Assembly: GCA_023435895.1 (NCBI GenBank)
Contig: JAEZLH010000006.1
Span: 1 to 64,000, forward strand
Reading direction: 5' to 3'
Origin: Bacillota bacterium
Lineage (GTDB): Bacteria; Bacillota; Clostridia; Lachnospirales; Lachnospiraceae
Length of the DNA: 64,000 nt
How positions within the stretch are numbered: position 1 is the first letter of the stretch; the number at the start of each line of letters is the position of its first letter. The translations under genes were made by a program, and so were the position numbers. The notes beneath the pieces were generated by a model. That model made no database searches. It saw only the letters and a program-made list of their open reading frames with translations, and was not told the origin of the DNA. Shown piece after piece: positions 44,855 to 53,498 of the stretch.

Positions 44855-46264
44855 ATGTATATTTTGACAAACTCATTAAAGAATATTGGCAGAAATAAGG
44901 GCAGGAATAGCTTACTGGCAGTAATTATATTTGCAATTATTCTAACAACAGCCGTATCTATTATTATTAACACGACAACATCGGCCATCATTACAGATTA
45001 TAAGGCAAGATTTGGCGCAGAGGTTTCCGTCAGTCTTGATACCAGCAAACTTCAAAGCAAAAAGGCGATTGAGAATTATCGGCAACTCACGCCAGAACAA
45101 CAGATCGCATTTGGAAAATCTGACTTACTTCAAAGTACGAAATTTTCGGCGAGAATTGATATCTCTCCAAGGAAACTGAAATCTCTCAGCGAGAGTGAAA
45201 GTGATGATCGAATGGCTAGTTTTTTAAGCGGAGCAACCAAAGCAGACGGTACAAAAATGCCGGAAGTGGTTGCTATGAAAGCAAGAATTGTTGCTTCTGA
45301 CAATGCGGTGAACAATGATGATTTCAAAAATGGAATTCGAAAAATGACCGAGGGTGAGATGTATAAAAAAATCAATGAATGCATAGTCAGTGAACAATAT
45401 GCCAGCCTTAATAACTTATCGGTTGGAGATAAGATTGAAGTGGACAGTTTTTATAAGAATGATCCAATGACACATACATTGATCATATCCGGTATTTATG
45501 AGGATAATACGATGATAGGATATAACCCGGATGAAATCAGTGCGGTGGACGATCGAAATAACGAGATACTTACAGGCTTTGACACTGCGATTCATATGGA
45601 AATGTTTAATGAACTTGGACGTGTTTCGGCACAATATTTTTTGAAAGACCCCTCACAGCTTGAGGCTTATGATAAAGAACTAAGAGAAAAAGGATTGGCT
45701 GATTATTATAAGGTTACTACCGATGAAGCAGGATATAAAAAGGTGGTTGGTCCGGTAGAAGGTCTTGCGAAGGTTACGAATACATTCTTGAGTGTTGTTT
45801 TAATACTTGGTGGTGCAATTCTCATACTATTAACATCCTTAGCGATTCGTGAACGTAAATATGAAATTGGTGTACTTAGAGCAATGGGTATGAAAAAAGG
45901 AAAGATTGCACTTGGACTGCTTACAGAATTTCTTGCTATTACAGGAGTATGTCTGATACTTGGTTTAGGAGCAGGAACAGCACTTTCACAGCCGGTAGCA
46001 AATAGCCTGCTTAGTAATCAAATTGAACTTGCTGATGAAACCAATACGATTAGTGGAGGAAGTACAACAGGAAGTACGGGAGTTGGAGCTCCGAGTTTTT
46101 CATCGGATGCGAAACCACTTTCTGAACTCAAGGTGGAGTTAAGTACGGATGCTATATTGCAGATTATATTTATTTCCTTTATTCTGGCAGGATTATCAAG
46201 TGTTGCAGGGATAATGTACATTACAAAATATGAGCCGATGAAAATTCTTTCAGAGAGAAATTAG
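44855..46264 (+). CDS. FtsX/MacB-type ABC permease
   Basis: A 469-residue permease: TM1 near residues 17-40, an extracellular domain of about 270 residues, then three helices typical of FtsX permeases (TNTFLSVVLILGGAILILLTSLAIRERKYEIGVLRAMGMKKGKIALGLLTEF, and the last near 435-455). The RERKYEIGVLRAMGM stretch is the family's cytoplasmic coupling helix. A Gly/Ser/Thr-rich insert (SGGSTTGSTGVGAPSF) sits before the last helix. Preceded by GAAGGAG and its own promoter. The ATPase gene starts 11 bases after it. An envelope-stress or peptide exporter role is inferred from the kinase next door. Confidence 0.9.
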   Translation: MYILTNSLKNIGRNKGRNSLLAVIIFAIILTTAVSIIINTTTSAIITDYKARFGAEVSVSLDTSKLQSKKAIENYRQLTPEQQIAFGKSDLLQSTKFSARIDISPRKLKSLSESESDDRMASFLSGATKADGTKMPEVVAMKARIVASDNAVNNDDFKNGIRKMTEGEMYKKINECIVSEQYASLNNLSVGDKIEVDSFYKNDPMTHTLIISGIYEDNTMIGYNPDEISAVDDRNNEILTGFDTAIHMEMFNELGRVSAQYFLKDPSQLEAYDKELREKGLADYYKVTTDEAGYKKVVGPVEGLAKVTNTFLSVVLILGGAILILLTSLAIRERKYEIGVLRAMGMKKGKIALGLLTEFLAITGVCLILGLGAGTALSQPVANSLLSNQIELADETNTISGGSTTGSTGVGAPSFSSDAKPLSELKVELSTDAILQIIFISFILAGLSSVAGIMYITKYEPMKILSERN

Positions 46265-46275
46265 GAGGAGCAGGA

Positions 46276-46941
46276 ATGAAGGGTTTAACTTTAAAAGAGG
46301 TATCGTATCAATATGAGGGTACTAAGAAATTTGTTTTGAAAAAGATAAACGCTGCTTTTGAACAAGGTAAGGTATATACGATTATAGGTAAGTCAGGTTC
46401 AGGAAAATCAACACTGTTATCGCTTATATCAGGGCTTGATCGTACCACAGGAGGAGAAATATTGTATGGAGGAGAGAACCTTAAAACACTGGATCGCGAT
46501 AAGTATAGAGCCAAGAGTATTGGTGTTGTTTTTCAAGGCTTTAACCTATTGACCAATGCCACAGCAATTGAAAATATTATACTTTCTATGAATATCAGCG
46601 GCATCCATAAAAAAGATAAAAAGACATTTGCATATGAATTGTTAGAAAAAGTAGGGATTGATAAAGAAACAGCAACCCGAAAAGTGTTAAAGCTTTCAGG
46701 AGGAGAGCAACAACGTGTGGGTATTGCACGGGCATTGTCCCATAACCCTGATGTAATCATTGCCGATGAACCGACTGGAAACCTGGATGGAGATACCGAA
46801 TCGGATGTTTTGAGGATATTGACCTCACTGGCGCATGAGGATGGAAAATGCGTAATTATCGTCACCCACTCTAAAAAAGTGACCTCGATTGCTGATGAAG
46901 TGTGGGGTATGAAAGAGGGCAATCTTACTTTAATGAATTGA
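46276..46941 (+). CDS. ABC transporter ATP-binding protein (MacB/LolD type)
   Basis: A 221-residue ATPase with Walker A GKSGSGKST, Q-loop FQGFNLLTNATAIENI, signature LSGGEQQRVGIARALS, Walker B VIIADEPTGNLD and H-switch VTHSKK. It pairs with the permease just upstream, with AGGAGGAG between the two. Order permease-then-ATPase is the reverse of the 7.6-10.2 kb system, so these are separate systems, not a duplication in place. Confidence 0.92.
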   Translation: MKGLTLKEVSYQYEGTKKFVLKKINAAFEQGKVYTIIGKSGSGKSTLLSLISGLDRTTGGEILYGGENLKTLDRDKYRAKSIGVVFQGFNLLTNATAIENIILSMNISGIHKKDKKTFAYELLEKVGIDKETATRKVLKLSGGEQQRVGIARALSHNPDVIIADEPTGNLDGDTESDVLRILTSLAHEDGKCVIIVTHSKKVTSIADEVWGMKEGNLTLMN

Positions 46942-47032
46942 TTATATTAATCACGGAAATGGTACGCCTTGAGTTGTATGGCTATCATCATTTAGCAGCC
47001 AGATGCGATACTATAAGCCAAATCTTAATACA

Positions 47033-47078
47033 AGGAGCTGATCATTTGTGGATAATCACAGATAGTCGGCTCTTTTTA
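47033..47078 (+). terminator. probable terminator after the ABC exporter genes
   Basis: GAGCTGA pairs with TCGGCTC (one G-U) around a loop that has a smaller TGTG/CACA stem, followed by TTTTT. The remaining gap to 47268 is AT-rich, with a TCATAAG/CTTATGA hairpin near 47112-47138 and no gene. Confidence 0.6.
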
Positions 47079-47268
47079 TAGTCAAGCACTTGATTATACT
47101 TCAATGTCAATTCATAAGATATGCTAAGAACCTTATGATTTGATTGTATATATTTTATATTTTATAAAACAAATAACTCATCGCTTTCAAACAGTTCTTT
47201 TATGATATAATATAAATGAAAATAAAAGGGCTACAAATACATTTTCATAGTGTATTTCCTCATTTGTT

Positions 47269-47364
47269 ATGAGTAAATTTCATATGAATAATATTTGGCA
47301 GGACTTTTGGTACTCGCATCCTAATACTTTGAAAGAAACATTGGGGATAACTGAGTATAAATGA
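47269..47364 (+). CDS. 31-codon frame just before the methyltransferase gene
   Basis: ATG at 47269 reads 31 codons (MSKFHMNNIWQDFWYSHPNT...) and ends in TGA at 47364, overlapping an in-frame upstream ATG of the methyltransferase. The composition (Trp, His, Tyr) is protein-like and does not look random. It may be a leader peptide or the remains of a longer gene. No strong ribosome site is present, so this is a weak call. Confidence 0.3.
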   Translation: MSKFHMNNIWQDFWYSHPNTLKETLGITEYK

Positions 47365-47381
47365 TAGATTGGAGAAATGGA

Positions 47382-47984
47382 ATGGGAAATACGGATAAAT
47401 TTGAAATGATGGCAAAGGTTTATGATACTCCAGAAAGAATGAAAATTGCAAGGTTATCAGCGGATGCAATTCGAGAATATTTAGTTGATACCAAGGATAA
47501 AAGAGGGATGGACTTTGGTTGCGGAACCGGTTTGGTTGGAATGAACTTAATAGAAGAATTTGATACTGTTGTATTTTTAGACAGTGCACAAAATATGATT
47601 AGGGAAGTGGAACAGAAAATATCCAATCATAATTTACAAAATGTAAAAACCATCTGTTTTGATTTTGAAAGAGACCAGCTATCTGATTTGCATGCAGATT
47701 ATATCTTTATGGTACAGGTTCTGCTTCATATTAATGATTATGAATTGCTTTTATCCAGATTGTACCAGGTTTTAAGTTCAGGTGGTCATTTAATTATTGT
47801 TGATTTTGATAAAAATAAAGAGATTGCTTCCGATCTAGTTCATAACGGCTTTGATCAAACAGAATTGGCAGATGTCATGAGAAAAGTTGGATTTCATAAT
47901 ATTCAATCCAAAACGTTTTATAGCGGAAATAAAATCTTTATGGGACAGGATGCATCCATGTTTGTTTTGGATGCGATAAAATAA
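47382..47984 (+). CDS. class I SAM-dependent methyltransferase
   Basis: A 200-residue methyltransferase. Motif I is GMDFGCGTGLVGMNL near residue 42, then the acidic end of strand two (VVFLDSAQNMI), motif IV-like ADYIFMVQVLLHI and post-motif GGHLIIVDFDKN. The fold is complete, and it resembles small-molecule methyltransferases, but the substrate cannot be read. The ATG at 47361 has no suitable site; the ATG at 47382 has GGAG 7 bases upstream. It stands alone. Confidence 0.87.
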   Translation: MGNTDKFEMMAKVYDTPERMKIARLSADAIREYLVDTKDKRGMDFGCGTGLVGMNLIEEFDTVVFLDSAQNMIREVEQKISNHNLQNVKTICFDFERDQLSDLHADYIFMVQVLLHINDYELLLSRLYQVLSSGGHLIIVDFDKNKEIASDLVHNGFDQTELADVMRKVGFHNIQSKTFYSGNKIFMGQDASMFVLDAIK

Positions 47985-48128
47985 TTGTTTCGAAGGAACT
48001 TGATATCTTTGCCACTTTTAATGAAAGGTTTATGAAATTCACGAATTCATGAAAAGTTTTCTTCTTATGGTATTTATTAGGTTGATATGGTAATATATAG
48101 TAAAACCAAAGTCAAGGGAGAGAACGTC

Positions 48129-49508
48129 ATGCTGCAGAACTATATTTCACAATTCAAGAGTAGCTTAAAGCCCTATACTGAGCTTCGGGCACAAAGAAAT
48201 ACCGATCAAGTGGTTTCCATCCAAAAGGGAAACTTAACCGTCAACCAAAGCAAAACTCAAGGAGGAGTTTCCGCCCGTATCTTTAAAAACGGAGTATATG
48301 GATTTGCTAGCGCTTCGGAATACAATCAAGAAATTGTGAAGACCGTACTGGATACCGCTATGAATAATGCGGATTTTCTTAATTCAAAAGCAAAAAAGGA
48401 ACCCATCCCGTTGCCAGCGGTGAGTCAGGGGAATTTTCCTGTGAATATGCAAGAGCATATGGTATCTCAGAAATATATCATTGATTTTGCGAAGGAAAGG
48501 GATGAATATATCGCAAATCGCTATAAGAAACTTGATAGTCGCACTATATATTGTAAACAAGAAACCTCCGAGAAGATTTTATGTACCACGGATTCCTATG
48601 ATGGTCATACTATTACTCTCAGAGCCAGAATGTATATTATGATGACAATAAATGATAATTCCGGAGTGCCGGTTTCTCTCTACGAAACCTATGGGGAGTT
48701 CGGGTTCTTTGATGAAAGATATCTGGATCCTAAGAATTATTATGAGAGCATCGATCGGTTGTATGAGAGAACTATACATAAGAGGGAAGCGGTATATGCA
48801 CAAGGAGGCTTAAAACAAGTCATTCTGGATCCTGATTTAGCAGGTATCTTGGCGCATGAAGCGGTGGGACATACTGTGGAAGGTGATCTTGTTCGTTTTG
48901 GCTCTGTTGCAGACTCATACATGAATAAGCAGGTGGCAAGTGAGTTGATTACTATGGTTGACTTTGCTAATTCTTATCAGGGAGAAATTCTTGGTGTTCC
49001 GGTATTTGTAGATGATGAAGGAACCAAAGCAGAAGATGTGGTGTTGATAGAGCAGGGTATATTAAAGGAATATATGCATAATAAAGAAACAGCAGCTCAT
49101 TTTGGTGCAGTTCCAAAGGGGAATGCAAGGGCTTATGCATTTACGGATGAACCACTGGTACGTATGCGCAATACAGCCATACTACCTGGAAAAAGTACTT
49201 TAGAAGAAATGATTGCTTCCGTGGAAGACGGATATTATTTAATGAATCCAACCAATGGACAGGCAGATTTGACTGGTGAATTTATGTTTGGTGTAGCGAT
49301 GGGCTATGAGATTAAGAATGGTAAATTAGGACGTGCTATAAAAGAGACTACGATTTCAGGTATTGCATTTGATATGCTAAAGACAGTGGATATGATCTCC
49401 GATGAAATGGTATGGAAAAATACCGGTATGTGCGGGAAAAAACAATGGATTCCAGTATCAATGGGTGGTCCGGCAATTCGCTGCAAAATAAACATAGGAG
49501 GGAAATAA
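48129..49508 (+). CDS. tldD: TldD-type metallopeptidase subunit
   Basis: A 459-residue protein of the TldD/PmbA family. It carries the zinc motif HEAVGH (His243, Glu244, His248) in ILAHEAVGHTVEGDL, followed by the family's KETAAHFGAVPKGNARA and GYEIKNGKLGRAIKETTISG. TldD forms a heterodimer with TldE (next gene) and degrades unstructured peptides; in other bacteria it processes microcin B17 and handles CcdA. The start at ATG 48129 has AGGGAGAG at 8 bases; an ATG 42 bases earlier is in frame but unsupported. The two genes are separated by two bases. Confidence 0.92.
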   Translation: MLQNYISQFKSSLKPYTELRAQRNTDQVVSIQKGNLTVNQSKTQGGVSARIFKNGVYGFASASEYNQEIVKTVLDTAMNNADFLNSKAKKEPIPLPAVSQGNFPVNMQEHMVSQKYIIDFAKERDEYIANRYKKLDSRTIYCKQETSEKILCTTDSYDGHTITLRARMYIMMTINDNSGVPVSLYETYGEFGFFDERYLDPKNYYESIDRLYERTIHKREAVYAQGGLKQVILDPDLAGILAHEAVGHTVEGDLVRFGSVADSYMNKQVASELITMVDFANSYQGEILGVPVFVDDEGTKAEDVVLIEQGILKEYMHNKETAAHFGAVPKGNARAYAFTDEPLVRMRNTAILPGKSTLEEMIASVEDGYYLMNPTNGQADLTGEFMFGVAMGYEIKNGKLGRAIKETTISGIAFDMLKTVDMISDEMVWKNTGMCGKKQWIPVSMGGPAIRCKINIGGK

Positions 49509-49510
49509 TC

Positions 49511-50806
49511 ATGGCGAATAAAGAAGTTGGTAATTCTATATTAAACGCTCTGATTCTGGCAGGAGCAAATAAGGCAGAGTGCATTATTAGTAAAAATCGT
49601 GTGGATGAATTAAATATTGACAATGGAAACATCAATCTATTACGTTCCCTCTTCACCACAAATATCACCATGAGGGTAATAAAAGATAATAAAAGCGGAA
49701 CGATTACAGTTAATAATACGGAGAAAGAGACTTTGGAGGAAGCGGTAGTCGCATGTATCAATGCTGCAGAGGTATCCATGGTGGAAGAGGCGGAAGACAT
49801 TGCAGAATTGACTAAGAACATCGTGGTGGGCGAAGAACGGGAAGTGGATTTAGAGAAGCTTCATTTTCGGTTGGAAGAACTGGTTGATGATACAGCGAAA
49901 AGATATCCGAAGATTCTCTTAAATGAGATTCACGCTTCCTTTGAAAGCGGTAATCGCTTACATAAGAATACGAACGGTGTAGAAATGGAAGAGCATTATC
50001 ATAGATATGATATAATGCTTGAATTTTCTGCCCGCGATAAGGATATATCCTCGTCTGTTTCTGGCATTAACATCACAACCTGTGACCTTGATACTCCTTT
50101 TATTGAAATAGGTAAATTGTCTCAAATATTACAACAGACTCAGGACTCTATATACCCGACAGCATTGGAGAGCAAATTTGAAGGAACGATTCTTATGATG
50201 CCTGAAATGGTCAATCAGCTGCTATTATCCGTACAGGGACTTTTGTTATCAGATGGCTCATTAATCGATGGAACTAGCCAGTGGAAGAATTCAATTGAGA
50301 AAGAGGTGGCTTCTCCAGAGTTTACTTTATCGTGCAGCTATTCTGATAAAGATATCGTAACCTCAGGTCGCAAGATTACGAATGACGGATATCTTGCTGC
50401 TGATGTTAAGGTAATTGACCAGGGAGTATTAAAATCCTTCCTGCTTTCCCGTTTCGGTTCCAGGAAAACAGGAATAAATCGTAGCAAGAATTATGGCACA
50501 GCCTTTGTAGTAGAACCAGGCAGACAACCGTTGGAGGATATCATAGCCTCCATTGACAGGGGAATCCTCATTGGACAATTATCCGGGAATCAGCCAGGAG
50601 CCAGCGGTGAAGTGTCGGGTGTTGCTAAGGGAAGCTTCTTAATTGAGGAAGGGAAGATAAAAGGAGCGATTAATGAGACAATGATATCATGTAATGTTTT
50701 GGAGCTACTTAAGAATATCCGTGCAATATCAAAGGAACAGGTTTGTACCGGATATTATAAATTGCCTTATATTGCATTTGATAAAGTGGTAATCTCAGGG
50801 AAGTAA
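49511..50806 (+). CDS. tldE: TldE/PmbA-type subunit
   Basis: A 431-residue partner of TldD. It has the family outline (LDTPFIEIGKLSQILQQ, then GKITNDGYLAADVKVIDQGVLKSFLLSRFGSRKTG, NYGTAFVVEPG, GEVSGVAKGSFLIEEGKIKGAINETMISCNVLELL) but no HExxxH, as expected for the non-catalytic subunit. AGGAGGG lies upstream of the ATG at 49511; a longer in-frame start inside tldD is rejected. No peptide-modification genes are adjacent, so a housekeeping protease role is more likely than antibiotic maturation. Confidence 0.9.
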   Translation: MANKEVGNSILNALILAGANKAECIISKNRVDELNIDNGNINLLRSLFTTNITMRVIKDNKSGTITVNNTEKETLEEAVVACINAAEVSMVEEAEDIAELTKNIVVGEEREVDLEKLHFRLEELVDDTAKRYPKILLNEIHASFESGNRLHKNTNGVEMEEHYHRYDIMLEFSARDKDISSSVSGINITTCDLDTPFIEIGKLSQILQQTQDSIYPTALESKFEGTILMMPEMVNQLLLSVQGLLLSDGSLIDGTSQWKNSIEKEVASPEFTLSCSYSDKDIVTSGRKITNDGYLAADVKVIDQGVLKSFLLSRFGSRKTGINRSKNYGTAFVVEPGRQPLEDIIASIDRGILIGQLSGNQPGASGEVSGVAKGSFLIEEGKIKGAINETMISCNVLELLKNIRAISKEQVCTGYYKLPYIAFDKVVISGK

Positions 50807-50963
50807 TTGGCTGGAGTACATGACAGGATTGGATTGTTCTGTTTGTATAATTGGGAGCTATGATTAAAGAGAAGGCTGCTTGAAAAGAAGCGAAACATTA
50901 ATAGTACTTTATTTTTCTACATAACCGAACGTATGAGAAAAGGATGTTAGTAGGGGGATATTT

Positions 50964-51314
50964 ATGAAGTTTTTAAGGAGCAAGAAAGCGCTCATAGTTA
51001 TTCTATCAACAGTGTTAATTATCATTATGTTGTTGGGCTGTTATTGGTATTATCACCCCACTCATTACAAATATAATGACCGATTTGTTATAGGTAATAA
51101 TATAAGTACAATAGTTAAAAGATATGGTGAATTCGATAAAATATTTTACAATCATGAACATGATAGTCAATCTGGAGTTGATTGTGGTGGTTACATTATT
51201 AAACCACGTAAAGTAGGATTTTTGGGAACATATCCTGAAAAGTATTACATGATTTATTTTATTGATGGTAAAGCAGATAGTGTTGCAATTGAATCAGGTG
51301 GCTGGGGTGGTTGA
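50964..51314 (+). CDS. small membrane-anchored protein of unknown family (first of a tandem pair)
   Basis: A 116-residue protein: a basic start, one membrane helix near residues 8-27 ending LLGC (which could act as a lipobox), then WYYHPTHYKYNDRFVIGNNISTIVKRYGEFDKIFY, GGYIIKPRKVGF and a C-terminal GGWGG. The IGN-(x)-I-(x)-RYGEFD stretch recalls the start of BamE/SmpA-like folds, but that is a guess. Good ribosome site (AGGGGGAT). The next gene is a clear paralog 115 bases downstream, so this is a local duplication. No function assigned. Confidence 0.75.
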   Translation: MKFLRSKKALIVILSTVLIIIMLLGCYWYYHPTHYKYNDRFVIGNNISTIVKRYGEFDKIFYNHEHDSQSGVDCGGYIIKPRKVGFLGTYPEKYYMIYFIDGKADSVAIESGGWGG

Positions 51315-51429
51315 AACGATTGGAATAAAATCAATGAATAGCAATCGAATTTATTTATACAAAACGAAAGATATCAGAAAGATAGGCAGATAACTCAAAT
51401 ACACTACATACTAATGATGGAGGGTTTTT

Positions 51430-51771
51430 ATGAAATTATTTAAAAGCAAAAAGGTATTAGTTGTATTAATAACAGTAGTAATGATTGGTTTTTTTATAGC
51501 ATGGTTTTGGTATTATCACCCTACACATTACAGGTATAACGACCGTTTTGTTATAGGTAATAGTATAAATGCAATTACCGAAAGATATGGTGAGTTTGAT
51601 AAGATATTTTATAAGCATGAAAGTGAGAACGAAATCTCACATGGTGGATATATCGTTAAGCCTCCTGAAGTAGGTTTATGGGGAACAGATCCCGAAAAAT
51701 ATTACATGATTAAATTTGAAGATGGGAAAGCTGTCAGCGTTTCAATTGAAGAAGGTGGTTGGGGAGGTTGA
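51430..51771 (+). CDS. small membrane-anchored protein, second paralog
   Basis: A 113-residue paralog of the gene before it, sharing WYYHPTHY(K/R)YNDRFVIGN, RYGEFDKIFY(N/K)HE, GGYI(I/V)KP and the C-terminal GGWGG. The lipobox-like Cys of the first copy is absent (FFIAWFWYYHP), so this one would be anchored by an uncleaved helix. The middle is shortened by three residues. GGAGG lies 8 bases before the ATG. A strong hairpin terminator follows. Confidence 0.75.
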   Translation: MKLFKSKKVLVVLITVVMIGFFIAWFWYYHPTHYRYNDRFVIGNSINAITERYGEFDKIFYKHESENEISHGGYIVKPPEVGLWGTDPEKYYMIKFEDGKAVSVSIEEGGWGG

Positions 51772-51855
51772 TGAGGCTGGGTATAGTGTCAGTGATAATG
51801 AAGGTATCATAACAACTTGACACATGATATTTTGTCAAGTATTATATACAGATAA

Positions 51856-51930
51856 CGAACAAAAGGTAAAGAGCCAATGCTATTTTAATCTTACGTAGTA
51901 ATAGATTAAATATGGTTGTTCGGATTTTTT
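51856..51930 (+). terminator. terminator after the small paralog pair
   Basis: CGAACAA pairs with TTGTTCG, with inner TTTAATCT/AGATTAAA, followed by TTTTTT. A separate perfect eight-base hairpin (ACTTGACA/TGTCAAGT) lies at 51815-51840. Confidence 0.75.
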
Positions 51931-51994
51931 ATTCCTTATAAGTAAGTACGACAGATTCTGAGTAGGAAAGAATCGTTTATTTTATAATTTCATA

Positions 51995-52193
51995 TTATTT
52001 TGTGGCCATGCTCCGTATAGTGAGTGTGGATGGACAAGGGAACCGGGTGTGAATCCCGGACGGTAACCGCCGCTGTATACGCCGAGTCCATTCTTGTTGA
52101 TGAAAATCAGTCATTGGGGAAACCTGAGAAGGCAAAGGATGGATGCTGAAGAGATAAACTTCAAACGCGTGAGTCAGAAGACCTACAAAATAT
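51995..52193 (+). ncRNA. cobalamin (B12) riboswitch
   Basis: Conserved blocks appear in order: GGGAACCGGGTGTGAATCCCGG, GGTAACCGCCGCTGTA, GGGGAAACCTGAGAAGG, GATGCTGAAGAGATAAA and GAGTCAGAAGACC. P1 is formed by ATTTTGTGG (51997-52005) with CCTACAAAAT (52182-52191). A strong terminator follows at 52235, then the cobalt transporter genes, so bound cobalamin should stop their transcription. Confidence 0.95.
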
Positions 52194-52234
52194 TTTTGAT
52201 CTGGATATTTATTCAGGTCTTTGAGAGCACGCAG

Positions 52235-52279
52235 AAAGACGGCTGTGGCAATGATTATATTGCCATAGCCGTCTTTTGT
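52235..52279 (+). terminator. terminator of the cobalamin riboswitch expression platform
   Basis: AAAGACGGCTGTGGCAAT pairs with ATTGCCATAGCCGTCTTT, with one G-U, around a 6-base loop and runs into TTTTG. It lies between the riboswitch and cbiM, in the position for attenuation. Confidence 0.9.
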
Positions 52280-52373
52280 ATGAAAAACAGAGTTAAATAA
52301 GGGTTTGTTCTATAGGTAAGCCAGTTTACTCAAATAGATGATAGAGCTAAAAGAAAATAAGGAGGAAGTAGAA

Positions 52374-53132
52374 ATGACGAAGTGGACGAAAGTCGAAAAA
52401 GGAATCTTAAGTTTCTCAATTATGTTAGCATTGATCTTTGTAACATCAGAAACAGCCTATGGAATGCATATTATGGAGGGGTATTTGCCGTTACTTCATT
52501 GTATTTCCTGGGGAGCGATCAGCATACCGTTCTTGATTGGAGGGGTGATTACCATCCGCCGTACGGTACAGCAAAAACGTCGTACATTAATTCTATTAGC
52601 AATGTCAGGTGCCTATATTTTTGTTCTATCTTCATTAAAAATTCCATCAGTAACGGGAAGCTGCAGCCATATGACGGGTACAGGCTTGGCAGCAATTATC
52701 TTTGGTCCACTTGTCACCAGTATACTTGGAATTATTGTTTTGGTATTTCAAGCAATTTTGTTAGCACATGGCGGATTGACAACATTGGGGGCGAATACCT
52801 TTAGTATGGCAATAGCAGGACCAATTTTCTCCATCCTGCTTTACACAGCAGGAAAGAAACTTAAATTGAATCGAAAAATGAATATATTTATTGCAGCAGC
52901 GCTGGGTGATTTATTTACTTATTGTGTGACAAGTTTACAGCTTGCACTTGCATATCCCAGTGAGACAGGCGGTGTAGTAGCAAGCGCTGTAAAATTCCTC
53001 GCAATCTTTGCACCTACCCAGCTTCCGTTAGCTATTATTGAAGGAATTCTGACGGTAATTATTGTGATTGGTTTGGAAAGCTTTGCAGAGCCTGAGTTAA
53101 AGGAAATCGGATTTCTAAAGGAGGGCAATTAG
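52374..53132 (+). CDS. cbiM: cobalt ECF transporter substrate-binding membrane protein CbiM
   Basis: A 252-residue membrane protein. After a signal-like helix (residues 10-29) comes MHIMEGYLP at residue 31. In CbiM/NikM proteins the N-terminal Met-His of this motif coordinates the metal after cleavage. It also has SSLKIPSVTGSCSHMTGTGLAAIIFGP, the family's metal-site loop, and HGGLTTLGANTFSMAIAGP. The ATG with AAGGAGG at 7 bases is chosen over an upstream in-frame ATG. First gene of cbiMNQO under the B12 riboswitch; it takes up cobalt for cobalamin synthesis. Confidence 0.95.
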   Translation: MTKWTKVEKGILSFSIMLALIFVTSETAYGMHIMEGYLPLLHCISWGAISIPFLIGGVITIRRTVQQKRRTLILLAMSGAYIFVLSSLKIPSVTGSCSHMTGTGLAAIIFGPLVTSILGIIVLVFQAILLAHGGLTTLGANTFSMAIAGPIFSILLYTAGKKLKLNRKMNIFIAAALGDLFTYCVTSLQLALAYPSETGGVVASAVKFLAIFAPTQLPLAIIEGILTVIIVIGLESFAEPELKEIGFLKEGN

Positions 53133-53133
53133 A

Positions 53134-53448
53134 ATGTCTAAGAATAAACGAACGGTATTAATCTTATTTGTAATTGTACTGCTTTTAATCATAGTTCCCT
53201 TATTTGTACTAAAAGGTGCAGAGTTTGGAGGAAGTGACGACGCCGGAAGTCAGGCGGTTTCTGAAATCGTTGGGAAGGAATATCAACCATGGTTTACACC
53301 AATTATGGAAAGGGCGATTGGGGGAGAGCTTCCCGGAGAAATCGAAAGCTTGCTCTTTTGTGTTCAGACCGGGATAGGTGTGGGTGTGATCTCATATTGC
53401 TTTGGTTATTTGGTGGCACGTAAGAAATATTCCCGTAAGGAAGAATAG
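53134..53448 (+). CDS. cbiN: cobalt transporter small subunit CbiN
   Basis: A 104-residue protein with an N-terminal helix (about 8-26), an extracellular loop of about 45 residues (GSDDAGSQAVSEIVGKEYQPWFTPI) and a second helix near 77-93. This layout and its place one base after cbiM match CbiN, which assists metal loading into CbiM. Sequence is otherwise poorly conserved, as is usual for CbiN. Confidence 0.88.
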   Translation: MSKNKRTVLILFVIVLLLIIVPLFVLKGAEFGGSDDAGSQAVSEIVGKEYQPWFTPIMERAIGGELPGEIESLLFCVQTGIGVGVISYCFGYLVARKKYSRKEE

Positions 53449-53498
53449 GCTAGAAATCTACGATATGGAATGAGTGACCAGAGGGGGAGATATAAAGG

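Noticed and set aside
48129..50806. TldD/TldE as part of a modified-peptide antibiotic cluster
   Set aside because: No precursor peptide, cyclodehydratase or dedicated exporter is adjacent; the nearest methyltransferase is unlinked and has its own signals.
52382..52804. 140-codon plus-strand frame inside cbiM
   Set aside because: It overlaps cbiM in another phase and its translation has no family features, while cbiM is clear.
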